From an uncultured Collinsella sp. (GTDB lineage Bacteria; Actinomycetota; Coriobacteriia; Coriobacteriales; Coriobacteriaceae): DNA of 50,790 nt. The position numbers and the translations under genes were made by a program. This document shows positions 23,820 through 32,391 of the stretch, one piece after another. The notes under the pieces were generated by a model. The model searched no databases and was not told the DNA's origin. It saw nothing but the letters and a program-made list of their open reading frames with translations. Each line of letters starts with the position of its first letter. Within the stretch, counting starts at the first letter, position 1. The DNA lies in NCBI GenBank assembly GCA_902497025.1, contig CABVDJ010000014.1, forward strand, positions 1 to 50,790, in the 5' to 3' direction.

Positions 23820-25196
23820 GTGGAAACCAAACAATACCCCGATATGGAGTGTGACGTCGTCATTGCCGGTTGCGGCGTGGCGGGCCTGTATGCGGCCCTC
23901 AATCTGCCGACGAGCGCGCGCGTGATCATGCTCTCCAAGGGCGCTGTCGACGAGTGCGACTCGATGCTCGCGCAGGGCGGCATCTGCGTGCTGCCCGAAG
24001 GCTCTGACTACGATGCCTTCTTTGAGGACACCATGCACGCCGGCCACTACGAGAACCGCCGCGAGAGTGTCGACATCATGATCCGCTCGAGCCGCTCGGT
24101 CATCAATGACCTGCTGGCCATGGGCGTGGATTTTGAGCGCAAGGCCGATGGTAGCCTCGACTTTACCCGCGAGGGCGCGCACAGCCGCCCGCGCATCGCC
24201 TTTCATGCCGATATTACGGGCAAGGAGATTACGACCAAACTGCTCCAGGCTGTCCGCAAGCTGGACAACGTGCAGATTCTCGAATACGTTGCCATGACCG
24301 ACATCCTGACGGGCGAGCGTGACGGCGCCACGGTGTGCACCGGCGTCGTCGCCGTTCCCGTGGACGAGGACAACTCGGTTCGTCCCGCCGACGAGCTGGC
24401 AAATACCGCCGAGGGCGTGCGTGCCAGCGAGCCGTTTAAGATCCATGCCCGCCACACGCTGTGGGCGACGGGCGGCATCGGCGGCGTATACGACCATTCG
24501 ACTAACTACCCGCAGCTCACGGGCGATGCCTGCTACATTGCTCAGGAGCATGGTATTAAGATGGAGCACCTGGACTACGTGCAGATCCACCCCACGGGAC
24601 TGTTCTCGCCGCAGCCGGGCCGCACCTTCCTGATCAGCGAGAGCTGCCGCGGCGAGGGCGCGATTTTGCTCAACGCCGCCGGCGAGCGCTTTACCGACGA
24701 GCTTCAGCCGCGCGATGTGGTCGCCGCCGCCATTCGCGAGCAGATGAAGCAGGACGGTACCGAGCACGAGTGGCTGAGCTTTGCCCCTGTCGAGCGCGAC
24801 GTGGTGACTGGGCACTTTGCCAACATTCGCGCACGCTGCCTGGAGGACGGCCGCGACATCTTGGACGAGCCCATCCCCGTTACGCCCACGCAGCACTACT
24901 TTATGGGTGGCGTATGGGTCGATAAGGACGGCCGCACCTCGATGCCCGAGCTCTACGCAGCCGGTGAGACGGCTTGCAATGGCGTGCACGGCAAGAACCG
25001 CCTGGCTTCCAACAGCCTGCTCGAGTCTTTGGTTTGGGGCCGCCGCGCCGCGTGGTATATGCGTACCGGCGAGTCACTGGCCGTGGAGCAGGCGGGCGAT
25101 CCCGTGCTCGATGGCCGTCATCGCGTCCTGAGCGCCGATACCCTGGCAATCGATGATCTGGCCCGTGCCGCCGGCACGCAGGCCGTGGAGGAGTAA
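23820..25196 (+). CDS. nadB: L-aspartate oxidase (short form)
   Basis: A 458-residue flavoprotein oxidising L-aspartate to iminoaspartate for NadA. It shows the FAD dinucleotide fold CDVVIAGCGVAGLYAAL (about residues 11-27), MLAQGGICV, the substrate/flavin segments HPTGLFSPQPGRTFLISESCRGEGAILLN, and the final flavin motif GETACNGVHGKNRLASNSLLE. E. coli NadB is about 540 residues; here the protein stops about 60 residues after that motif, so the C-terminal helical domain of the fumarate-reductase family is largely missing. Other electron acceptors such as fumarate are likely in an anaerobe (inference). The GTG at 23820 has GGGAGAGG eight bases upstream; ATG at 23844-23846 is a weaker alternative. 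56 bases follow nadA. Confidence 0.9.
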   Translation: METKQYPDMECDVVIAGCGVAGLYAALNLPTSARVIMLSKGAVDECDSMLAQGGICVLPEGSDYDAFFEDTMHAGHYENRRESVDIMIRSSRSVINDLLAMGVDFERKADGSLDFTREGAHSRPRIAFHADITGKEITTKLLQAVRKLDNVQILEYVAMTDILTGERDGATVCTGVVAVPVDEDNSVRPADELANTAEGVRASEPFKIHARHTLWATGGIGGVYDHSTNYPQLTGDACYIAQEHGIKMEHLDYVQIHPTGLFSPQPGRTFLISESCRGEGAILLNAAGERFTDELQPRDVVAAAIREQMKQDGTEHEWLSFAPVERDVVTGHFANIRARCLEDGRDILDEPIPVTPTQHYFMGGVWVDKDGRTSMPELYAAGETACNGVHGKNRLASNSLLESLVWGRRAAWYMRTGESLAVEQAGDPVLDGRHRVLSADTLAIDDLARAAGTQAVEE

Positions 25197-25199
25197 ACC

Positions 25200-26060
25200 A
25201 TGAATCCCATTACCATGAAGCTCGTCGTCGATGATCTGATTCTGCAGGCCCTGCGCGAGGACATTACGTTTGAGGACGTGAGCACGGCGAGCGTGTGCCC
25301 CACGGCGCGTCCCGCCACGGTGGAGCTTATCGCCAAGGCCGATGGCATCATCGCAGGTTTGGATGTGTTCGCCCGCACCTTCGAGCTGTTGGATTCGCAG
25401 AGCTCGGTGCTGTTCGACGTTGCCGACGGTGACGAGGTGCACGCCGGCGACCGCGTGGGCCAGGTGCGCGGCGATGCGCGCGTGCTGCTTTCGGGCGAGC
25501 GCGTGGCGCTCAACTATCTGCAGCGCATGAGCGGCATCGCTACCTATACACACAGCATGGTCGCGGCGCTCGAGGGCACCAAGACCGTGCTCGTCGACAC
25601 GCGCAAGACCACGCCGGGCATGCGCGTGTTTGAGAAGGCAGCGGTCGAGATCGGCGGCGGCAGCAACCACCGTTACAACCTGTCGACGGCCGTCATGCTC
25701 AAGGACAACCACATCGATGCCGCCGGTGGCGTGACGCGTGCGATCGAGATGGCGCGCGCCCATGCATCGTTTACCACGACGGTCGAGATCGAGTGCGAGA
25801 ACCTGGACATGGTGCGCGAGGCCGTGGAGGCCGGTGCCGACATTATCATGTTCGACAACATGACCCACGACGATATGGCTGCCGCCATCGAGCTTATCGC
25901 CGGCCGTGCCAAGACCGAGTGCTCGGGCAACGTGGACGCCAGCAATATCCGTGCACTCGCCGATCTGGGTGTCGACTATATTAGCTCGGGGGCGCTGACG
26001 CACTCTGCGCCGATTCTCGACCTCTCGCTTAAGCACCTGCGTCTGCTGGACGGTAAATAA
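25200..26060 (+). CDS. nadC: Nicotinate-nucleotide pyrophosphorylase (carboxylating)
   Basis: A 286-residue quinolinate phosphoribosyltransferase, making nicotinate mononucleotide from quinolinate and PRPP. Diagnostic motifs: LSGERVALNYLQRMSGIAT (about 99-117), DTRKTTPGMRVFEKAAV with the PRPP-binding Arg/Lys, GGGSNHRYNLS, MLKDNHI, EIECENLD, MFDNM and a final DYISSGALTHS. It follows nadB after three bases. Its TAA stop overlaps the niaR ATG by one base. Confidence 0.96.
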   Translation: MNPITMKLVVDDLILQALREDITFEDVSTASVCPTARPATVELIAKADGIIAGLDVFARTFELLDSQSSVLFDVADGDEVHAGDRVGQVRGDARVLLSGERVALNYLQRMSGIATYTHSMVAALEGTKTVLVDTRKTTPGMRVFEKAAVEIGGGSNHRYNLSTAVMLKDNHIDAAGGVTRAIEMARAHASFTTTVEIECENLDMVREAVEAGADIIMFDNMTHDDMAAAIELIAGRAKTECSGNVDASNIRALADLGVDYISSGALTHSAPILDLSLKHLRLLDGK

Positions 26061-26605
26061 TGGACGCCCGCGAGCGTCGCCGTGCCATCATGGGCGTGCT
26101 CGAGGGAGCCAAGGGCCCCGTCTCCGGCAGCGCACTTGCTCGTGAGGTGGGTGTGAGCCGCCAGATTGTCGTGCAAGACATCGCCCTGCTGCGCGCCGAT
26201 GGGCACGATATCGTGGCGACCAATCGCGGCTACGTGTTGCAGGAGGCGGCGAGCAGTCCGGCTGTTCCCACGCGCTTGGTCAAGGTTCGCCACGGCGTGG
26301 AGCAGGCAGGCGATGAGCTCACGAGTATCGTCGACGCGGGTGGTGCCGTGCTCAACGTGATCGTCAATCACCGCGTGTACGGTAAGATCACGGCTGATCT
26401 GGACATCCGCAATCGCCGCGATGTCGAGCGCTATCTGCGCGATATCGAGAGCGGCAAGAGCTTTCCGCTGCTAACGGTGACGAGTGGCTATCATTTCCAT
26501 CGCATTGCCGCGGACGACGAGCAAACCCTCGACGAGATCGAGGCCATGCTCAAAGAGAAGGGCTATCTGGCAGACCTAATGCCCTACGAGGACGATTTGT
26601 CCTAG
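26060..26605 (+). CDS. niaR: NiaR-type NAD-biosynthesis repressor
   Basis: A 181-residue regulator. An N-terminal winged helix (RRRAIMGVLEGAKGPVSGSALAREVGVSRQIVVQDIALLRADGHDI split over residues 6-50) is followed by a 3H domain (about 75-170) that keeps its three histidine-bearing segments: VRHGVE, VNHRVYG and GYHFHRI. B. subtilis YrxA/NiaR binds nicotinic acid through this domain and represses nad genes. It is co-transcribed with nadABC, starting on the last base of the nadC stop, which implies autoregulation through the inverted repeat upstream of nadA. Confidence 0.92.
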   Translation: MDARERRRAIMGVLEGAKGPVSGSALAREVGVSRQIVVQDIALLRADGHDIVATNRGYVLQEAASSPAVPTRLVKVRHGVEQAGDELTSIVDAGGAVLNVIVNHRVYGKITADLDIRNRRDVERYLRDIESGKSFPLLTVTSGYHFHRIAADDEQTLDEIEAMLKEKGYLADLMPYEDDLS

Positions 26606-26621
26606 TCGACGCCGCATCTAT

Positions 26622-26689
26622 AAGTTGCGGTGAAATAGTTCCTAAAATCGGCATCCAAGCCATAAAACAGGAACTATTCCACCGCAACT
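26622..26689. repeat. Palindromic repeat family R1, copy 2
   Basis: AAGTTGCGGTGAAATAGTTC is matched in inverse by GAACTATTCCACCGCAACT (one mismatch) with extension through CCT/AGG. It lies between the convergent niaR and ferredoxin genes. Confidence 0.85.
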
Positions 26690-26727
26690 GCCAAGGGTCC
26701 CGCTCCAAATTAGCTGCCCATATATGC

Positions 26728-26767
26728 AAAAGGAGGCCTCCGCGGCGATGCGGAAGCCTCCTTTTTT
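26728..26767. terminator. Bidirectional terminator between niaR and ferredoxin
   Basis: AGGAGGCCTCCG, loop of eight, CGGAAGCCTCCT, flanked by AAAA on the left and TTTTTT on the right, so it has a U tract in either direction. It serves the ferredoxin gene (minus) and the nad operon (plus). Confidence 0.85.
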
Positions 26768-26806
26768 GTGCACGGTGTACTTTTGAGTGTGCAAGTGGGG
26801 GAGTTG

Positions 26807-26992
26807 TTACTCCTCGACGATCTCGGTGATCGCGCCAGCGGGGCAAGCGTCCTGGCAAGCGCCACAGGCGACGCAGGAGTCCTCGTCAGCGACGGTAGCG
26901 ACGTCCTGGAGCTCCAGAACGCCAGCGGGGCAGGAGTCGACGCAAACGCCACAAGCGATGCACTCGTCGGCATCAATTACGGGATGAGCCAT
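26807..26992 (-). CDS. 2[4Fe-4S] ferredoxin
   Basis: A 61-residue clostridial-type ferredoxin, a small cytosolic electron carrier. Two cluster-binding repeats: CIACGVCVDSCPAG (about residues 11-24) and CVACGACQDACPAG (about 40-53), each CxxCxxCxxxCP, with an acidic tail. The ATG at 26992 follows AGAGAGGAAA; an upstream in-frame extension to 27058 has no ribosome site. Monocistronic. Confidence 0.95.
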   Translation of the reverse strand: MAHPVIDADECIACGVCVDSCPAGVLELQDVATVADEDSCVACGACQDACPAGAITEIVEE

Positions 26993-27513
26993 GGTAGTTT
27001 CCTCTCTGTTGACCGACGCTACAGGCGATGCGCGCCGGTTTGATTCGGGCAAAAACATACCACGGGAGCGACCGTTTGCAATACCCTCTGACCGGCATCT
27101 TCATACCGTTCGCCGAGTATGCCAAGGTTTACTAAAAAACGCGCAGGTGGGGCCGTTGAGCTGCGCAAATGTTAGCTAAAGGTGACTTGAAATATTGAGC
27201 TATTGAGCGCGCCTGCGGAAAGGGCATCCCGTTATTTTGCCGAAAACCGGGTCGCAGTTTCCGGTTGGACCCGCTAGCGGAAACTGCGACCCGGTATCAG
27301 CTCTCAAAACGGGCCGCGGTTTCCGGTTGAGCCTTCAGACGGAAACCGCGGCCCGGAATCCACGCTCAAAACGGGACGAGCTTTCCGCAAGGCAGCCCCA
27401 GGCACCCTCGGACCCAAGCCTCAGCCATCTCTACATAGATCTCGATAGATTTGCCTAGAACTCAAACAGCGCATCTACCTGCGCATTTGCGAACCTAAAC
27501 TCTCAGCAATAAG
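26993..27513. repeat. Intergenic region with a tandem R4 palindrome array
   Basis: Two adjacent perfect palindromes. One is CCGGGTCGCAGTTTCCG (27247-27263) with CGGAAACTGCGACCCGG (27278-27294). The other is CGGGCCGCGGTTTCCG (27310-27325) with CGGAAACCGCGGCCCG (27340-27355). Both have 14-base loops; stem differences are compensated. A third half-unit (ACGGGACGAGCTTTCCGC) follows near 27368. The rest, including a short open frame through the array, shows no gene signals. Confidence 0.75.
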
Positions 27514-27540
27514 AAATCTTATATGAATTGACTTAGATTT
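27514..27540 (+). promoter_or_regulatory. Candidate HspR operator upstream of dnaK
   Basis: A 27-base motif starting AAATCTTATAT and ending GACTTAGATTT, an imperfect palindrome with arms AAATCTTA/TTAGATTT. A nearly identical motif of equal length lies upstream of clpB (36456-36482). TATATT follows three bases downstream and may be the -10. It differs from the actinobacterial HAIR consensus, but its occurrence before both chaperone units and the presence of hspR in the operon make it the likely HspR site. Confidence 0.65.
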
Positions 27541-27649
27541 TGTATATTCCGGCCCATAAGGGGATACACTACATCCTGAAAGACAAGCCGAAACACCGTT
27601 CGGCAGACCGTCGAGTCGGTGCAAACGCACAAGAGAGAGGGAATTTCTA

Positions 27650-29542
<1,893 letters not shown>

Positions 29543-29544
29543 TC

Positions 29545-30387
29545 ATGTCCGCCCGTAAAGCTCGCACGGAGGCGGCTGCCGCTGGCGCCGCCCCCGTTGA
29601 CTCTGAGGAGAAGGACGTGAAGATTCCCGTAGAGGCCGTCGACGATACCGAGGTCAACGAGACCGAGGCCGCCGAGGCTGCCGAGAACCAGGTAGAGGAT
29701 TCCAACAAGGAGGCGACGATGACCGAGGACGAGATGGTGGAAGCCGCTATCCGCGCCGGTGAGGAAGCCGCCGACAACGACTTTAAGCTCAAGTTCGAGC
29801 AGGCCCAAAAGGAGCTTGCCGACGTGCGCAATGAGCTCGATGCTGCGGCAGAGGCTCAGAAGGCCGCCGAGGACAAGGCAAAGGACGCCACCGAGCGTAC
29901 CGCCCGTCTGCAGGCCGACTGGGAGAACTTCCGTCGCCGCACTGCCAATGAGCGTATCGCCGAGCGCGAGCGCGCGACCGAGAAGCTCGTCACCGCGCTG
30001 CTGCCGGTGGTCGACGATATCGAGCGTGCGATCGACCATGCCCGCAGCCAGGAGCTTGCCGACGACTTTAAGCAGTTCGTCGACGGTGTCGACGCGGTGC
30101 ATGCCAAGCTGCTCGATGTGTTTGCGCACGAGGGCGTTGAGCCCATCGACCCCAAGGGCGAGGCGTTCGATCCGCTCGAGCACCAGGCCGTGGGTCGCGT
30201 CGAGGACGCGTCGCAGTACGACGAGACCGTCAACGACGTGTACCAGAAGGGCTACCGCATGGCGGACCGCATCCTGCGTTCCGCGATGGTGACGGTGACC
30301 TACGGTGGCGAGAAGCGCCCCGCACCGGAGCCCGAAGCGGCGCCCGAGGATGCTGCGGCCGATACGGCCGAGAGCACCGAGGAGTAA
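29545..30387 (+). CDS. grpE: Nucleotide-exchange factor GrpE
   Basis: Up to 280 residues. GrpE releases ADP from DnaK. The family core occupies about residues 75-255: a long coiled coil (FKLKFEQAQKELADVRNELDAAAEAQ as pieces of it), the hallmark ADWENFRRRTANER, and the beta-wing region (VGRVEDASQYDETVNDVYQKGYRM...). The first ~58 residues are acidic low-complexity sequence. Two starts compete: ATG 29545, two bases after dnaK and probably coupled, and ATG 29719 (MTEDEM), which has a far stronger AGGAGG five bases upstream and would give 222 residues, nearer the family norm. Both may be used. A perfect hairpin terminator follows. Confidence 0.93.
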   Translation: MSARKARTEAAAAGAAPVDSEEKDVKIPVEAVDDTEVNETEAAEAAENQVEDSNKEATMTEDEMVEAAIRAGEEAADNDFKLKFEQAQKELADVRNELDAAAEAQKAAEDKAKDATERTARLQADWENFRRRTANERIAERERATEKLVTALLPVVDDIERAIDHARSQELADDFKQFVDGVDAVHAKLLDVFAHEGVEPIDPKGEAFDPLEHQAVGRVEDASQYDETVNDVYQKGYRMADRILRSAMVTVTYGGEKRPAPEPEAAPEDAAADTAESTEE

Positions 30388-30394
30388 TTGAGAA

Positions 30395-30424
30395 GGGCCC
30401 CGGGGCAACACCCGGGGCCCTTTC
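30395..30424 (+). terminator. Hairpin terminator/attenuator between grpE and dnaJ
   Basis: GGGCCCCGGG, loop GCAACA, CCCGGGGCCC, then TTTCT. The U tract is short, so partial read-through into dnaJ-hspR is likely, lowering their level relative to dnaK-grpE. Confidence 0.75.
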
Positions 30425-30495
30425 TGGCCTAGTGCCATATGAAAGCATGAGCCGTCGTCTGCATGGGCGGCGGACGTAACAGGAGAGGAGCTACG

Positions 30496-31461
30496 ATGGC
30501 TGCAGGCAAAACCTTCTATGACATCCTGGGCGTATCCAAGAGCGCCTCCGACAAAGAGATCAAGAGCGCGTTTCGCAAGCTCGCGCAAAAATATCACCCC
30601 GATGCCGGCGGCGACGAGGCCAAGTTCAAGGAGATCAGCGAGGCCTACGAGACGCTTTCGGACGAGAAGAAGCGCAAAGAGTACGACCAGATGCTCATGT
30701 TCGGCGGCATGCCGGGCGCAGGCGGCGCGTATGGCGGCGGCTACGGTGCCGGCGCGGGTGCCAGCGGCTGGGGCGACATCTTTGACAGCATCTTTAGCGG
30801 CAACGGCGCCTGGGGCAGCGATTGGGGCTCGGGCTTTGCCGGGGCTGCGGGCGCTGCCGGCGCCGGCGCGGGTCGCAGCCGCGCTCGCAAGGGCGGCGAC
30901 CTGTCGCTGACCGTCGATGTGACGGCCGAGGACGCGTTTCGCGGCGTGACGCACAAGGTCACCTATCGCATTCCCTCGACAGGCGAGCAGCAGACCATTA
31001 CGGTCTCGGTGCCCGCGGGCGCGGTCGACGGCGGCAAGCTGCGCTACAAGCGTCGCGGCGAGTATGGCGTTGCGGGTGGCGAGCGCGGCGACCTGGTCGT
31101 GACCACGCATGTGGAGGAGCACCCGCTGTTTAAGCGCAAAGGCGCCGACGTGACCATGGAGGTACCGGTCTCGGTCTACGAGGCGGCGCTCGGCTGCACG
31201 GTGGACGTGCCGACGCCCGGCGGTGCGACGGTTCGTCTGAAGGTGCCCGCGGGTACCCAGACGGGCAAGAAGTTCCGCTTTAAGGAAATGGGGGCGCCCG
31301 ACGTTAAGCACCGTGGCCGTACGGGCGCGCTGCTCGTCGAGATCAAGGTGCAGGTCCCCACGAACCTATCCGATGATGAGCGCGACGCCATGGCCAAGTT
31401 GCGTGAGGCCGACACGCGCGACTACCGCGAGAAGGTCAACCGTTACAAGGCGACGTACTAG
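30496..31461 (+). CDS. DnaJ-type co-chaperone without zinc domain
   Basis: A 321-residue class B J-protein (CbpA/DnaJ2-like) that stimulates DnaK ATPase. The J domain covers residues 1-70 (TFYDILGVSKSASDKEIKSA; HPD in KYHPDAGGDEAKF). A Gly-rich stretch (about 75-130) and two C-terminal beta domains (LSLTVDVTAEDAFRGVTHKV; PGGATVRLKVPAGTQTGKKF) follow. None of the four CxxCxGxG zinc repeats is present. The start at 30496 has GGAGAGGAG five bases upstream. It sits between grpE and hspR in the heat-shock operon; dnaJ is the positional equivalent, but cbpA would be an equally fair name. Confidence 0.93.
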   Translation: MAAGKTFYDILGVSKSASDKEIKSAFRKLAQKYHPDAGGDEAKFKEISEAYETLSDEKKRKEYDQMLMFGGMPGAGGAYGGGYGAGAGASGWGDIFDSIFSGNGAWGSDWGSGFAGAAGAAGAGAGRSRARKGGDLSLTVDVTAEDAFRGVTHKVTYRIPSTGEQQTITVSVPAGAVDGGKLRYKRRGEYGVAGGERGDLVVTTHVEEHPLFKRKGADVTMEVPVSVYEAALGCTVDVPTPGGATVRLKVPAGTQTGKKFRFKEMGAPDVKHRGRTGALLVEIKVQVPTNLSDDERDAMAKLREADTRDYREKVNRYKATY

Positions 31462-31533
31462 GGCGGTCGTGGCGCACGCCCGCGCCCGCGGGCTTATGAT
31501 GGACGATAACGAGACGGAAAGGGGTCAGGTAGC

Positions 31534-31950
31534 ATGGCCGAGGACAATAGGAACAAACCGCTGTACATGATCAGCGTGGCGGCCGAGCTGACCGGCATGC
31601 ATCCGCAGACTCTGCGCGTCTACGAGTCCAAGGGCCTGGTGAACCCCCAGCGCTCGGGCGGCAACACGCGCCTGTATTCGCGTGCCGATATCGAGCGCTT
31701 GGAGCTCATCAACCAGCTGACCGATGAGGGCATCAACCTCGCCGGCGTGGTGCGTATCCTTGATATGAAGGAGCGTGCCGAGGAGCGCGAGTGCGAGAAC
31801 GAAAAGCTCCGCGCCCGCGTGCGCCAGCTCGAGGACGAGCTGCACGAGTACAAGATGCAGAAGAAGATCACCGCCCTGGCCCCGCGCGACGGCTCGGTTA
31901 ACCCCGAGCAGGTCATGCGCAAGCTTTTGGGTGCCGGCGGGGATCTCTAG
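31534..31950 (+). CDS. hspR: MerR-family heat-shock repressor HspR
   Basis: A 138-residue MerR-type regulator. The winged helix fills residues 8-75 (YMISVAAELTGMHPQTLRVY, then ESKGLVNPQRSGGNTRLYSR), followed by a dimerisation coiled coil (ERAEERECENEKLRARVRQLE) and a C-terminal tail. In Streptomyces and mycobacteria HspR represses the dnaK operon and clpB with DnaK as co-repressor. Its position at the operon end matches those genomes, implying autoregulation through the motif at 27514. The stop codon abuts module copy C. Confidence 0.93.
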   Translation: MAEDNRNKPLYMISVAAELTGMHPQTLRVYESKGLVNPQRSGGNTRLYSRADIERLELINQLTDEGINLAGVVRILDMKERAEERECENEKLRARVRQLEDELHEYKMQKKITALAPRDGSVNPEQVMRKLLGAGGDL

Positions 31951-32130
31951 GTTACGGCGTTTTACCAAACGCCGTAACCGGCCGACGCTGCGCGCCGCCC
32001 AGGGCGACAATTTGTCATTCAAAAGGCGAGGCATGACCAGAAGGTCAATGCCTCGCCTTTTTCATGCCAACTTGTTCGCCCTGGACGTCGCTCGCTGTCC
32101 GTCCTCTACCTGCGGCGTTGCCTTGCTCCG
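31950..32130 (+). repeat. Composite structured module M, copy C (3' of hspR)
   Basis: Hairpin GGTTACGGCGTTT/AAACGCCGTAACC with loop TACC (31950-31979) begins on the last base of the hspR stop. GACGCTGCGCG follows. Long-range stem CCAGGGCGA (31999-32007) pairs with TCGCCCTGG (32076-32084); compared with copy B, A-T has become G-C at the same pair. Inner terminator hairpin GGCGAGGCAT/ATGCCTCGCC with TTTTT (32025-32062). Ends GCTCGCTGTCC and CTGCGGCGTTGCCTTGCTC. Confidence 0.82.
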
Positions 32131-32391
32131 GATGCGGTAGTCATTGGGGACGTTCTTAAATGAGTGGTCAAGGGGGGACACTCTTGCGGTATTTGGCACT
32201 TGGGGACGTTCCTTATGTGCCGGCACTTTGGGACACTCCTTGTCAAGAGATTGGCGAAAGATGCTTGTCATGTACTTTACCGAGATAAAGTGAACGTGCA
32301 GATTCGTAACCCACTCGCAACCGTTCTATGGCACGATATTGAACGAATGTATGCTATGCGCCCGAGCCTTTCGGGCAGAGTGGGAGACAGT
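32131..32391. repeat. GGGGAC-loop units and leader of the aconitase-like gene
   Basis: GTAG-TCATT/AATGA around a 13-base GGGGACGTTC loop (32137-32163), then GGCAC/GTGCC around TTGGGGACGTTCCTTAT (32195-32221), and a GGGACACTCCTTG unit to 32240. The remaining 150 bases should carry the promoter of the next gene; I see no confident -35/-10 pair. A small hairpin GCCCGAGCCTTTCGGGC lies at 32360-32376. Confidence 0.65.

Noticed and set aside
27237..27458. Short plus-strand frame of about 73 codons
   Set aside because: It runs through the R4 palindrome array and has no ribosome site.
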